NCBI RefSeq assembly: GCF_008370045.1
Contig: NZ_VOBN01000018.1
Coordinates: forward strand, 57,394-121,393
DNA: 64,000 nt
Origin: Pseudomonas sp. ANT_J12
GTDB taxonomy: Bacteria; Pseudomonadota; Gammaproteobacteria; Pseudomonadales; Pseudomonadaceae
Direction: 5' to 3'
Every line of letters begins with the position of its first letter. Within the stretch, counting starts at the first letter, position 1. The notes beneath the pieces were generated by a model. That model was not told the DNA's origin and ran no database searches. It saw nothing but the letters and a program-made list of their open reading frames with translations. Both the position numbers and the translations under genes were made by a program. Shown here piece by piece: positions 30,261 through 38,840 of this stretch.

Positions 30261-31025
30261 TTATTCGTTGATACGCCGGGCCAGGTTGTTGGCGCTGTCG
30301 ATCAGCACCCGGCGATAGTCGTTGTAGTTGTTCTTGGCATCGGCCCGTGGAGCGACGATGCACAGGGTCGCAATGGCCACGCCATTGGGGTCTTTGACCG
30401 GGGCGGCGAAGCAATGGGTGAAGGTGTCGGCGACGCTATCAAACGAGAAAAAGCCGTCGATACCGGCCTGACGGATTTCCTGGAGAAACTGCTCCAGCGG
30501 CAGGCGTTCGCCGTTGGGCAGGATGAAGTCGTCGTGGTCGATCAGGTCGATGATGGACTGATCGCTCAAATGCGACAGCAGCAGGCGCCCGGACGCAGTC
30601 CAGGGAATCGGTGCGTTTTCGCCGATGTCCGAGGAAATGCGGAAATGCCGCTCGCCCTCTTTCATCAGTGCCACGGTGTACTTGCGCCCGTTGAGCAGGC
30701 ACATCTGCGCGGTTTCGTGGGTCTGGCTGACGATTTCCTGCAAGGCGTGATCGGCCTCGCGGGTCAGGTCGAAATGGCGCAAGTGCGCCTGGCCGAGGAA
30801 ATACAGCTGACGGCCCAGGTAGACGTGACCGTCCTTGCCCACGGGTTCGAGAATGCGCCGTTCCAGCAGCGAGGCCACCAGTTCGTAGACCGTGGATTTC
30901 GGGCTGCCGATGCCGCTGGCAATTTCGTTCGGGCGCAGCGGTTGGCCGATTTCCTTGAGGAAATCGAGAATATCGAACGCCCGGTCCAGACCGCGAGCCC
31001 GGCGCTTGATGGTGTCTTCGGTCAT
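30261..31025 (-). CDS. IclR-family transcriptional regulator
   Basis: A 254-residue regulator with an N-terminal winged HTH (RAFDILDFLKEIGQPLRPNEIA, SPKSTVYELVASLLERR) and the IclR effector domain (GRKYTVALMKEGERHFRISSDIGENAPIPWTASGR split over ~105-150, and a C-terminal AAPVKDPNGVAIATLCIVAP). It sits inside the cluster it probably controls, between the deaminase-like gene (39 bases downstream) and RidA. A candidate operator is the inverted repeat before the transporter genes at 34798. Confidence 0.92.
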   Translation of the reverse strand: MTEDTIKRRARGLDRAFDILDFLKEIGQPLRPNEIASGIGSPKSTVYELVASLLERRILEPVGKDGHVYLGRQLYFLGQAHLRHFDLTREADHALQEIVSQTHETAQMCLLNGRKYTVALMKEGERHFRISSDIGENAPIPWTASGRLLLSHLSDQSIIDLIDHDDFILPNGERLPLEQFLQEIRQAGIDGFFSFDSVADTFTHCFAAPVKDPNGVAIATLCIVAPRADAKNNYNDYRRVLIDSANNLARRINE

Positions 31026-31067
31026 GTTTCAGGTTCCCATTCAAAGTGCCGGGAGTTTAACGCTAAT

Positions 31068-31150
31068 GATCGTTCCCACGCTCTGCGTCACATCCGAAGC
31101 GGAACGCGGAGCGTCCCTGGCGGCATTCCCACGCGGAGCTAGGAACGATC
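31068..31150. repeat. Palindromic element, copy 3 (shortened)
   Basis: Starts GATCGTTCCCACGCTCTGCG and ends GGAACGATC, but internal deletions reduce it to 83 bases and the right arm is decayed. Confidence 0.8.
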
Positions 31151-31156
31151 ACATAC

Positions 31157-31187
31157 CCTGTAGGAGCGAGGCTTGCCCGCGAAGCAG
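31157..31187. repeat. Single REP unit
   Basis: CCTGTAGGAGCGAGGCTTGC followed by CCGCGAAGCAG, an unpaired unit next to the palindromic element and 13 bases after the ridA-like gene on its strand. Confidence 0.8.
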
Positions 31188-31199
31188 TCACCGCCAATC

Positions 31200-31589
31200 T
31201 CAGGCCTTTTTCTTGTAAGCAATGCAGTCAATCTCAACCTTGCAATCAACCATCATGTTCGCCTGCACACAGGCCCGGGCCGGGGCGTGTTCGCTTTTGA
31301 AGTACTCGGAGAACACCTTGTTGAAGCTCCAGAAGTCCCGCGGGTCTTCCAGCCACACGCCGGCGCGCACCACGTCTTCGAGGCCGTAACCGGCTTCTTC
31401 GAGGATCGCGATCAGGTTTTTCATGGTCTGGTGGGTCTGCTCGACGATGCCGCCCACGATGATTTCGCCATTCAGCGCCGGCACCTGGCCGGACACGTGC
31501 AGCCAGCCATCGGCTTCAACGGCGCGGGCGAAAGGACGAGGCTGGCCGCCACCGGCGGTGCTGCCGGTGCCGTAACGAGTAATGCTCAT
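31200..31589 (-). CDS. RidA-family protein (enamine/imine deaminase)
   Basis: A 129-residue YjgF/YER057c/UK114-type protein. Landmarks are PFARAVEADGWLHVSGQVP, QTHQTMKNLIAILEEAGYGLEDVV and the C-terminal PARACVQANMMVDCKVEIDC, where the Arg binds the substrate carboxylate. RidA hydrolyses 2-aminoacrylate-type enamines released by PLP dehydratases, protecting other PLP enzymes. Its place between an amino-acid importer and a PLP dehydratase-like gene makes it probably a dedicated partner rather than the housekeeping copy. Confidence 0.9.
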   Translation of the reverse strand: MSITRYGTGSTAGGGQPRPFARAVEADGWLHVSGQVPALNGEIIVGGIVEQTHQTMKNLIAILEEAGYGLEDVVRAGVWLEDPRDFWSFNKVFSEYFKSEHAPARACVQANMMVDCKVEIDCIAYKKKA

Positions 31590-31626
31590 GAGTGTTTCTC
31601 CTGCTTAAAAAATTCTTCTGAAAAAA

Positions 31627-32418
31627 TCAGAAACGGGTGTTCTTGAGAAATTCCGCCAAGCGTGGCGATTTCGGGTGTTCAAACAATTCCTTGGGCGGCC
31701 CCTGCTCTTCGATCCGCCCCTGGTTCATGAAGACAATCTTGTCCGAGACTTCGAAGGCAAAGCGCATTTCGTGGGTCACCAGCAACATGGTCATGCCTTC
31801 GTCGGCCAGGCCCTTGATCACGTTCAGCACTTCGCCGACCAGTTCCGGGTCGAGGGCCGAGGTGACTTCGTCGAACAGCATCAGGCTCGGGTTCATCGCA
31901 ATCGCCCGGGCAATCGCCACCCGCTGTTGCTGACCACCGGACAACTGACCGGGATAGTGATCCCGCCGTTCATACAGGCCCACGCGCTCCAGCCATTTCT
32001 CGGCCAGCGCCACGGCTTCATCCTTGTGCAGCTTCTTGACCTTGAGCAAACCGAGGGTGACGTTCTGCAACGCGGTGAGGTGCGGGAACAGGTTGAATTG
32101 CTGGAACGCCATACCAGTCATCGCACGATGCCGGGCAATGACCTTTTCGGCATGGCGCACGCGTTTGCCGTTGACCTCGTCATAGCCAATGGATTCGCCG
32201 TCGAGCAGGATCTGCCCGCCCTGGAATTCTTCGAGCATGTTCACGCAACGCAGCAGCGTGGTCTTGCCCGAGCCGCTGGAGCCGATCAGCGTGACCACGT
32301 TGCCGCGCTGCATGGTCAGGTCGACGCCCTTGAGCACTTCAAGCTTGCCGTATTGTTTGTGCAGGCCGCGAATGTCCAGCAGGGCCTGGCCGTTAGGTGC
32401 AACAGAAGTCTGAGTCAT
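31627..32418 (-). CDS. Polar amino-acid ABC transporter ATPase
   Basis: A 263-residue GlnQ/HisP-type ATPase: Walker A GSSGSGKTTLLRC (~41), signature LSGGQQQRVAIARAI, Walker B LMLFDEVTSALDPELVGEV and the H-loop LVTHEMRFA. The Val in DEVTSALD instead of the more usual Pro is a known variant among amino-acid transporters. Its ATG overlaps the stop of the preceding permease (ATGA), so the transporter is one operon. A small AT-rich hairpin lies between it and the ridA-like gene. Confidence 0.93.
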   Translation of the reverse strand: MTQTSVAPNGQALLDIRGLHKQYGKLEVLKGVDLTMQRGNVVTLIGSSGSGKTTLLRCVNMLEEFQGGQILLDGESIGYDEVNGKRVRHAEKVIARHRAMTGMAFQQFNLFPHLTALQNVTLGLLKVKKLHKDEAVALAEKWLERVGLYERRDHYPGQLSGGQQQRVAIARAIAMNPSLMLFDEVTSALDPELVGEVLNVIKGLADEGMTMLLVTHEMRFAFEVSDKIVFMNQGRIEEQGPPKELFEHPKSPRLAEFLKNTRF

Positions 32419-33077
32419 GGCAAAGCCACCCGCTTTTCAATGTGCCGGCCGAGTAATTCGATGGCGTAGTTGATGACGAAAAAGAGGAAACCGGAGAACA
32501 GGTAGAACTCCAGGGTCATGAAGGTCCGGGCGATGATCTGTTGCGTGCTGAGCAGCAACTCGGCGACGCCGATCACCGAGAGCAAGGTCGAGGCCTTGAC
32601 GATCTCAGTGGACGAGTTGACCCAGGTCGGCAGGATCTGCCGCAGCGCCTGGGGCAACAACACGTAACCCAGGGACTGATAAAACGTCAGGCCAATCGCC
32701 TTGCTCGCTTCCATCTGCCCGCGTGGCAAGGCTTGCAGTGCCCCGCGCACGATTTCAGCGACGTGGGAGCCGCAGAACAGCGTCAGCCCCAAGGCCCCGG
32801 CCTGAAACGCGCTGATCTGCCAGCCCAGCGCCGGTGCCATATAAAAGCAGGCCAGCACCAGCACAAACACCGGCGTGCCACGGATCAGGTCGACGTAGAA
32901 ACGAAACGGTGCGCGCATCCAGACATTGCCGTAGGTCAGCACCAGTCCGGCGACGATGCCGATCAGCGTGCCGAGCAAAATCGCCAGGGCCGAGCACTGC
33001 ACCGTGACCAGAAAGCCCTGCCAGAGCACTTCCCGCGCCACCCACAACTCATGCAACCAACTAGGGGATTCGTACAT
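32415..33077 (-). CDS. Amino-acid ABC transporter permease
   Basis: A 220-residue inner-membrane HisM/GlnP-type permease with about five hydrophobic helices. The conserved EAA region is MEASKAIGLTFYQSLGYVLLPQALRQILP (around residues 127-155), followed by STEIVKASTLLSVIGVAEL. It is the second permease of the cluster, 9 bases after the first and overlapping the ATPase gene by four bases; the two presumably form a heterodimer. Confidence 0.92.
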   Translation of the reverse strand: MYESPSWLHELWVAREVLWQGFLVTVQCSALAILLGTLIGIVAGLVLTYGNVWMRAPFRFYVDLIRGTPVFVLVLACFYMAPALGWQISAFQAGALGLTLFCGSHVAEIVRGALQALPRGQMEASKAIGLTFYQSLGYVLLPQALRQILPTWVNSSTEIVKASTLLSVIGVAELLLSTQQIIARTFMTLEFYLFSGFLFFVINYAIELLGRHIEKRVALP

Positions 33078-33086
33078 GGGAGGCTC

Positions 33087-33749
33087 CTATCGGCGGATCG
33101 CCAGACGCTGCTCGAGATAACGCAGGATCATGGCAATGAGGTAACAAGCCGCAACATAGAGCGCTGTGGTCACCATCCAGGTTTCAATCACCCGGTAGCT
33201 CTCGACATTGATCTTGCGCGCGTAATAGGTCAGCTCCGGCACCGCGATCGCGGCCGCCAGGGAGGTGTCCTTGAACAGCGAAATGAAGTTGTTCGACAAC
33301 GCCGGCAGCACATTGCGCAGCATCACCGGCACGGTGACGTAGGCCTTGACCTGCCACTCGCCGAGGCCAATCGCCAGCCCGGCTTCGCGTTGCCCTTTGG
33401 GAATGCTCAACAGCCCGCCACGGAACACTTCGGTCAGGTACGCCCCGGCATACAGCGACAGGGTGATGATGAACGAGGGGATCTTGTCCAGGCGAATCCC
33501 CAGGCTCGGCAAGGCGAAGTAGATCAACAGAATCAACACCAGAATCGGCGTGTTACGGATCACCGTCACGTACACCGACGCCAGCACCCGCAACGCGCGA
33601 TGCTTGGACAACAAAGCAAACGCCATCATCAGGCCGATCACGCAACCGATGGCGATCGACACCAGCGCCAGCTCCAGGCCCAGACCGAGCCCCGCCAGCA
33701 AACTGGGAAAATCGCGCCACACGGCGGCAAAGTTCAACTGATAGTTCAT
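33087..33749 (-). CDS. Amino-acid ABC transporter permease
   Basis: A 220-residue polar amino-acid permease with HTG-type helices and the EAA region QREAGLAIGLGEWQVKAYV (residues ~120-140), then SNNFISLFKDTSLAAAIAVPELTYYA. It pairs with the permease just downstream. The 175 bases between it and the binding-protein gene include a GC-rich hairpin that may set a higher level for the binding protein. Confidence 0.92.
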   Translation of the reverse strand: MNYQLNFAAVWRDFPSLLAGLGLGLELALVSIAIGCVIGLMMAFALLSKHRALRVLASVYVTVIRNTPILVLILLIYFALPSLGIRLDKIPSFIITLSLYAGAYLTEVFRGGLLSIPKGQREAGLAIGLGEWQVKAYVTVPVMLRNVLPALSNNFISLFKDTSLAAAIAVPELTYYARKINVESYRVIETWMVTTALYVAACYLIAMILRYLEQRLAIRR

Positions 33750-33768
33750 GGTCAGCAGTACCTTGAAC

Positions 33769-33790
33769 GGGGCGCCTTCATAGCCGCCCC
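33769..33790 (-). promoter_or_regulatory. Intra-operon hairpin after the binding-protein gene
   Basis: GGGGCG and CGCCCC arms (33769-33774, 33785-33790) form a 6-bp stem between the binding-protein gene and the permease genes. Such hairpins often stabilise the upstream mRNA or partly terminate; there is no T-run. Confidence 0.4.
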
Positions 33791-33924
33791 GCTCATCCTC
33801 AAGAAATGGAAACGTCGCGAGCGAAGGAAAGACAAGGCGAAAACAGGCGAGAAAGCGGAGTTGGCTTTAGCCAATGAGCATTTCGAGTCTGTTTTCAACG
33901 CAGTATTTCCGAGCGCAGCAGTTT

Positions 33925-34773
33925 TCATTTGAATTCGACGGGGAAACCGATAGCTGGGGTCGGCAGATCGACGCCGAACCACTGCTTGAACGATGCCGCG
34001 TAGGTCGGAAACTCGACGCCGGTCATGGCTTCATGCAGCACGGTGTTGACGAAGTTCAGCCAATCCTGATCGCCGCGCTTGACCGCGCAAGCGTAGGTTT
34101 GCGGGCTCCAGGCGTAGGTCGGGCTGCGATAGCGGCCAGGGTTTTGCACCATCAGGTATTTGACCGAGGACTGGTCGGTGGCAGCGGTGTCGGCACGGCC
34201 GGAGTTCACGGCTTGGTACATCAGGTCGACGCTGTCGTACTGATCGACCTTGGCTTTAGGCAGCGCCTGATGCACCAACTCTTCGGCGTACACGTTCTGC
34301 AGCACGGCCACGGTCACGCTGTCGCCAGCGGCTTTCAGGTCTTCGATTTCCTTGTACTTGCTGTTGGCCGGCAGCAGCAGGCCGACACCTTCGCGGTAGT
34401 ACGGCAGGGTGAACGCAACCTGCTGCGCACGGCTGGCGGTGACGGTGATGAACTGGCAACTGATGTCGACCTTGTCCGTCAGCAGGTTCGGAATCCGCGC
34501 ATCGGAGGACTGCACCACGTACTCGACCTTGCTCGGGTCGTTGAACAAACCCTTGGCGATCATGTGCCCGATATCGATATCAAACCCCTGCAACTTGCCG
34601 TCCGCTCCCTGGAAATGCCACGGCGCGTTGGTACTGCCTGTACCCACGACCAACTTGCCACGGGCCAGCACGCTGTCGAGCTTACTGTCCGCCGCCTGGG
34701 CAACGCCCATGGCAGCAGCCGTAGCCGCAAAGAGAAAAACACACGCTTTGAACAAGGAAGGTCGGCGATGCAT
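33925..34773 (-). CDS. Amino-acid ABC transporter substrate-binding protein
   Basis: A periplasmic SBP family 3 protein, 282 residues, with a signal peptide (FKACVFLFAATAAAMGVAQA, cleavage before ADSKL). Family landmarks are KLVVGTGSTNAPWHFQGADG, GFDIDIGHMIAKGLF and the ligand-Arg region FITVTASRAQQVAFTLPYY. ATG 34773 is preferred over the in-frame GTG at 34782 because a GGAG site lies 8-11 bases before it. First gene of the transporter operon; the ligand is presumably the D-amino acid handled downstream, but cannot be read from sequence. Confidence 0.92.
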   Translation of the reverse strand: MHRRPSLFKACVFLFAATAAAMGVAQAADSKLDSVLARGKLVVGTGSTNAPWHFQGADGKLQGFDIDIGHMIAKGLFNDPSKVEYVVQSSDARIPNLLTDKVDISCQFITVTASRAQQVAFTLPYYREGVGLLLPANSKYKEIEDLKAAGDSVTVAVLQNVYAEELVHQALPKAKVDQYDSVDLMYQAVNSGRADTAATDQSSVKYLMVQNPGRYRSPTYAWSPQTYACAVKRGDQDWLNFVNTVLHEAMTGVEFPTYAASFKQWFGVDLPTPAIGFPVEFK

Positions 34774-34797
34774 GGCAAGCACTCCAGAGTGTTGTGT

Positions 34798-34835
34798 ATT
34801 CCGTTATACCGGATATAGGTGTGTAACAACGGAAT
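34798..34835 (-). promoter_or_regulatory. Inverted repeat, candidate operator of the transporter operon
   Basis: ATTCCGTT at 34798-34805 and AACGGAAT at 34828-34835 are perfect 8-base inverted arms, 25-62 bases upstream of the binding-protein start. An IclR-type regulator is encoded in the same cluster; assignment of the site to it is inference. Confidence 0.45.
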
Positions 34836-35041
34836 AGACAGCAGAAAGTGTGCCATAGGCAGTAGGGGTTATGTTGCGGAGATTGAAATGTGTTTTGAAT
34901 CAAAGGGATGTGCGAAAGAGGAGAAAAGGCGTTACCAAACGCACGGATGAGGGAGCGCTACCGAGGGTCACACGTGGGCGGGTAGTTGGTTCACATTGGG
35001 CCTGCGTGAGCTGATTCGGTGCATGTGCAGGAAATGTCAGC
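34836..35041. other. Intergenic region, no gene recognised
   Basis: With the flanking stretch 35270-35473 this forms most of a 700-base gap between the transporter operon and a thioredoxin-like gene. Apart from the small frame at 35042-35269 and the ribosome site of the thioredoxin-like gene I see no conserved structure. Confidence 0.4.
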
Positions 35042-35269
35042 TCATAGGTTTTCAATTGAAACCTTTATGGTCGGATCATTCTTCCGTTCATGACAGAGCG
35101 CGATCAATTCGAGATCTTCTTGGCGCGTCATCAACGCGCCGCATTCTTTTACCGGTTCGTTGCTGCCTATAAACAGGTCACCACCAACGGCGCCTGCACC
35201 TGGCGCTTTTTTCAGTTCAACGATGTTTGTTACGAACTTCCTGATTTGCGGTTTGATCTTGGACTCCAC
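35042..35269 (-). CDS. Small hypothetical protein
   Basis: A 75-codon frame (GTG start at 35269; no clear ribosome site) with a charged, mostly hydrophilic product: IKPQIRKFVTNIVELKKAPG, a Gly/Ala-rich turn, then TRQEDLELIALCHERKNDP. I do not recognise it. Base composition is more AT-rich than its neighbours. It may be a real small gene, the rest of a degraded one, or chance. Confidence 0.3.
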   Translation of the reverse strand: MESKIKPQIRKFVTNIVELKKAPGAGAVGGDLFIGSNEPVKECGALMTRQEDLELIALCHERKNDPTIKVSIENL

Positions 35270-35473
35270 ATTTTCAGATTGAAGAACGAGAAAAATACCA
35301 CCTCACACCTTTCTGCATTTCCGCGTTTCCTGTCAGGCCGGTCCTGCAACCCGGCGAGACATATCCGTATCAGCGTAGGAAATCCCCACCTGTAATTTCT
35401 GACAGTAGACCCGCCCGCCCCCCTCCTTTACCGTCAACAAGCCTTCACTGATCGTTGTGAAAAGGAGACTTCA

Positions 35474-35905
35474 ATGACTTCAACCACCCCTCAAACGGCC
35501 TTGGCCCCGACCTACCGCAAAGCCCTGAAGACCTGGCGGCCGGTGATTCTGTACTTCGGTAATGAGCACTGCCCTGCGTGTGAATACGCCGGGCCAGTGT
35601 TTCGGGCGATTGCCGAGTCGTTTCGGCATCGGGCAGATATTTACATGTTGAATACCAGCGAATCGCCCCGGCATCCGAACGTGACCGGCACCCCGACCGT
35701 ATTGTTTTACAAGGACGGGAAGCTGCTGAAAAAGCTCAAGGGGATTGGCACCGAGGAAACGCTGGCCGCCGATTTCGCGGCGCACATTGGCAAGGTGAAA
35801 CCCAAAGTCGTGGCCCGAAAACCGAGCCACGACTTGGCGTGGTTGCGTCGAACCTTGCGGCGCTTGTGCACGGTGGCGCGGGCACGGACGTTGATCGGGG
35901 CTTGA
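35474..35905 (+). CDS. Thioredoxin-family protein with basic tail
   Basis: A 143-residue cytoplasmic thioredoxin-fold protein. The redox motif is CPAC at residues 33-36 (FGNEHCPACEYAGP), followed by the cis-Pro region in GTPTVLFYKDGKLLKKLKG. Unlike housekeeping thioredoxin (CGPC, ~108 residues) it has a C-terminal extension of ~35 residues rich in Arg and Lys (LAWLRRTLRRLCTVARARTL), possibly for binding nucleic acid or membrane. An AAGGAG site precedes ATG 35474. The partner is unknown. Confidence 0.85.
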   Translation: MTSTTPQTALAPTYRKALKTWRPVILYFGNEHCPACEYAGPVFRAIAESFRHRADIYMLNTSESPRHPNVTGTPTVLFYKDGKLLKKLKGIGTEETLAADFAAHIGKVKPKVVARKPSHDLAWLRRTLRRLCTVARARTLIGA

Positions 35906-35925
35906 GTGGCGCGCCCTGCGCAGCG

Positions 35926-37485
35926 TTACCCGCCGCTGCGCACCAACAACACCCGCACTACCCGCCGCTCCTCGACCGCCACCACCGTCATGGTCCAGCC
36001 GTCCAACTCATGCCGGTCACCCATGATCGGCAGGCGATCCAGCACGCTCATCACCCACCCGGCCAGGGTCTGGTAATCCTCGGTGGGTTCGGCACTGAAG
36101 CCGGTCAACTGACGCACCCGCGTCAGGCTCAACGCGCCGCTGACCATGAACCCGCCCTGCTCTTGCACCACGTCCGGGCCTTCGATTTCGCTGGCGTCCG
36201 GCAATTCGCCGGCGATGGATTCGAGGATGTCGGTCATGGTCAACACACCGACGAAGTCGCCGAATTCATTGACCACAAAGGCGATGTGGGTCGAGGCTTT
36301 GCGCATCTGCTCCAGGGCATTGAGGATCGAGTAGCTGTCGAGCAAGTTGATGGTCGTGCGCGCCAGGTCTTGGAGGTCGGGCTCATTGCCGGCCAGATAG
36401 TCCTTGAGCAGTTCCTTTTTGTGCACGAAGCCCAATGGCTCATCCACCGCGCCATTGCGAATCAGCGGCAGGCGTGAGTAGGACGAATGCATCAAGCGTG
36501 TACGAATGGTCTCGGCATCGTCGGCCAGATCGATATGGTCGACGTCAGCCCGCACCGTCATCAGGGTACGAATCGGCCGCTCGGCCAGTTGCAGCACACC
36601 GCTGATCATCACCCGCTCACGGCGGTCAAACAGCACTTCATTCGGCGCTGCACCGTTGTCCAGCAGGTCGGCAATCTCTTCGCCGACTTCTTCCACCGCC
36701 AACGTGCGACCGCCCAGCAAACGCATCACCGCATGGGCCGTTCGCTCACGCATAGGCTTCAGACCTTGCATGGAGCGCTTGCGCCGGGCGCGGGCGATCT
36801 GGTTGAACACTTCGATCAGGATCGAGAAGCCGATGGCCGCGTACAGGTACCCCTTGGGAATGTGGAAGCCCAGGCCCTCGGCAGTCAGGGCGAAACCGAT
36901 CATCATCAGGAAGCCCAGGCACAGCATGATCACCGTCGGGTGTTCGTTGACGAAACGGGTCAGCGGCTTGCTGGCGACGATCATCAGGCCGATGGAGATG
37001 ATCACCGCGATCATCATCACCGCCAGCTCGTCGACCATGCCCACGGCGGTAATCACCGCATCCAGGGAGAACACCGCGTCGAGCACCACGATCTGCGCCA
37101 CGATTGGCCAGAACATCGCATAAGCCGCATTGCCCGTGCGCTGGCCGACATGGCCTTCGAGTCGTTCGTGCAGTTCCATGGTGGCCTTGAACAACAGGAA
37201 CACACCACCGAACAGCATGATCAGGTCACGCCCCGAGAAGCTCTTGTCGAACACCTCGAACAGCGGCTGGGTCAGGGTCACCAGCCAGGAAATACTCGCC
37301 AGCAGGCCCAGTCGCATCAGCAGCGCCAGGGACAAACCGATGATCCGCGCCCGGTCGCGCTGATGCGGCGGCAGCTTGTCCGCCAGGATCGCGATAAACA
37401 CCAGGTTGTCGATGCCCAGCACCAGTTCCAGCACGATCAACGTCAACAAGCCCAGCCAGGCGGTGGGGTCAGCTATCCATTCCAT
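35926..37485 (-). CDS. TerC-family membrane protein with CBS and CorC domains
   Basis: A 519-residue inner-membrane protein of the YoaE/YegH type. The N-terminal ~240 residues form the TerC domain with metal-site residues in ELVLGIDNLVFIAILADKLP and VVLDAVFSLDAVITAVGM. Then come a CBS pair (PIRTLMTVRADVDHIDLADD, IAFVVNEFGDFVGVLTMTDIL) and a C-terminal CorC/HlyC transporter-associated domain. TerC proteins are linked to manganese export and metal loading of exported enzymes. ATG 37485 gives the usual MEWIADPTAWLGLLTLI start. Convergent with the thioredoxin-like gene, 20 bases apart. Confidence 0.9.
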   Translation of the reverse strand: MEWIADPTAWLGLLTLIVLELVLGIDNLVFIAILADKLPPHQRDRARIIGLSLALLMRLGLLASISWLVTLTQPLFEVFDKSFSGRDLIMLFGGVFLLFKATMELHERLEGHVGQRTGNAAYAMFWPIVAQIVVLDAVFSLDAVITAVGMVDELAVMMIAVIISIGLMIVASKPLTRFVNEHPTVIMLCLGFLMMIGFALTAEGLGFHIPKGYLYAAIGFSILIEVFNQIARARRKRSMQGLKPMRERTAHAVMRLLGGRTLAVEEVGEEIADLLDNGAAPNEVLFDRRERVMISGVLQLAERPIRTLMTVRADVDHIDLADDAETIRTRLMHSSYSRLPLIRNGAVDEPLGFVHKKELLKDYLAGNEPDLQDLARTTINLLDSYSILNALEQMRKASTHIAFVVNEFGDFVGVLTMTDILESIAGELPDASEIEGPDVVQEQGGFMVSGALSLTRVRQLTGFSAEPTEDYQTLAGWVMSVLDRLPIMGDRHELDGWTMTVVAVEERRVVRVLLVRSGG

Positions 37486-37756
37486 AAAAATGTCTCGATC
37501 TCTTCAGCGAATTCAGAATGCCGGGCACGGCAAGGTGCGGCGCGAGGGCCGTGGGAGCGTAGATGCAGAAAGAGATAGAGGTCGGAAAACCGGGTGTTTG
37601 ACGTGCGTCAGGGTTGCGCGAAGGCGCGAGATGGAGGGCTGACTGGGGGGCTCCGGGAGGGTGTTCATGCAGGTCCTGAGTGGAAAAAAGGACTTGGAGC
37701 GTACAGGTGAAAGTCACAATCCCCACAGCGGGAAATCATTACAAGATCTGTAGAGA
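37486..37756. other. Upstream region of the TerC/CBS gene
   Basis: About 270 bases between the TerC/CBS start and a repeat that follows the LysR gene. I see no gene, RNA or clear promoter. Confidence 0.4.
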
Positions 37757-37824
37757 GATCAAAAGAGCGCAGCCTTCGGCGGCGCCCACAGGCACGTAGG
37801 AACTGCCGAAGGCTGCGATCTTTT
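37757..37824. repeat. Inverted repeat (GCAGCCTTCGGC class)
   Basis: Two 20-base arms, 37761-37780 and 37805-37824, match at 19 of 20 positions around 24 bases. On the minus strand the stem ends in CTTTTGATC, so it can act as the terminator of the lysR-type gene whose stop lies at 37830. Confidence 0.75.
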
Positions 37825-37829
37825 CGCTT

Positions 37830-38699
37830 TTAACGCCCTCTCTTCATGTGCTCGATATACCTGACCACCGCCGCCGACCGCTCAAACCGCCGATAAATCA
37901 GAGACAACCACGAACTCGCCTCGCCCCCTTCAATTTCCCGATACACCACACCCGGCAATCCCACATGCCCGACCACCGATTCCGGTACCACCGCCACGCC
38001 CTGCCCCAGCGACACCAGCGCAATCACCGCCACCAACCCACCAGGTTGGGGCCCTAAAACAGGCGCGAATCCGCCCTCAGCAGCGACCTGCAACGTACCG
38101 TTGATTTGCTCCGGCAGGATAAACGTTTCGTTTTGCAGATGCGCCGGGCTGATCTGCGGCAAGCGGCACAGCCAGGACTCACTCGACAGCGCCAGCACAA
38201 AGCCTTCCGCATCGAGCCGCACCGCTTCCAGCCCTTCGGGCAAGGTCATCGGCGAGCGCACGTAACCGATGTCGAACCGGCCCTCGATCACCATGCCCGG
38301 CAACGCTGCCATTGGGCTTTCCCGCACATTCAGGCTGACGTCCGGGCACTCGCGAATAAAGGCCTGCACCTGTTTTTGCAGCAACCCCGAATACACCGCC
38401 GAGGCCACGTAACCCAGTTCGATATGGCCGATATCACCGCGTCCGGCGCGCTGGGCGTTGCGTTGGGCGTACTCGAATTGGCGCACCGTGGCTTCGGCCT
38501 CGATCACCAGCGCCGCGCCGGCCTCGGTCAGGCTGACTTCCCGTTGCTGGCGCAGGAACAGCCGCGTGCCGAGTTCGGTTTCCATGTCCTGAATCTGTCG
38601 ACTCAGGGTCGGCGGGGCAATGCCCAGTTGCTCAGCCGCACGGGTGAAATTTCGCTGCCGGGCAACGGCCAGGAAGTAGCGGAAATGACGTATATCCAT
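37830..38699 (-). CDS. LysR-family transcriptional regulator
   Basis: A 289-residue LTTR. The N-terminal winged HTH is textbook (MDIRHFRYFLAVARQRNFTR, AAEQLGIAPPTLSRQIQDME, LFLRQQREVSLTEAGAAL), followed by a type 2 periplasmic-binding-like effector domain (ELGYVASAVYSGLLQ, GVAVVPESVVGHVGLPGV). It is divergently arranged with the DHA2 exporter at 38841, 141 bases apart, so control of that exporter is likely. The ligand is unknown. Confidence 0.93.
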   Translation of the reverse strand: MDIRHFRYFLAVARQRNFTRAAEQLGIAPPTLSRQIQDMETELGTRLFLRQQREVSLTEAGAALVIEAEATVRQFEYAQRNAQRAGRGDIGHIELGYVASAVYSGLLQKQVQAFIRECPDVSLNVRESPMAALPGMVIEGRFDIGYVRSPMTLPEGLEAVRLDAEGFVLALSSESWLCRLPQISPAHLQNETFILPEQINGTLQVAAEGGFAPVLGPQPGGLVAVIALVSLGQGVAVVPESVVGHVGLPGVVYREIEGGEASSWLSLIYRRFERSAAVVRYIEHMKRGR

Positions 38700-38840
38700 G
38701 GTGCATTAGCTCAAAGGTAATGAAGTCCCGACTGGCAGCTAACAAAGCAACGCAGCCAGCGGGATAAGCTTTCGACACGGCCCACAGTAGAGAGCTAAAA
38801 CCATGCACGTCAAACCCCTTACTCAAAAGGCAATCCGATC

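Noticed and set aside
29103..31142. 679-codon plus-strand frame opposite the deaminase-like and IclR genes
   Set aside because: Antisense shadow; it crosses two convincing minus-strand genes and their intergenic region.
33750..33924. Possible small RNA or gene between the binding-protein and permease genes
   Set aside because: Only a short hairpin without T-run is present and no promoter-like sequence; better read as operon-internal spacing.
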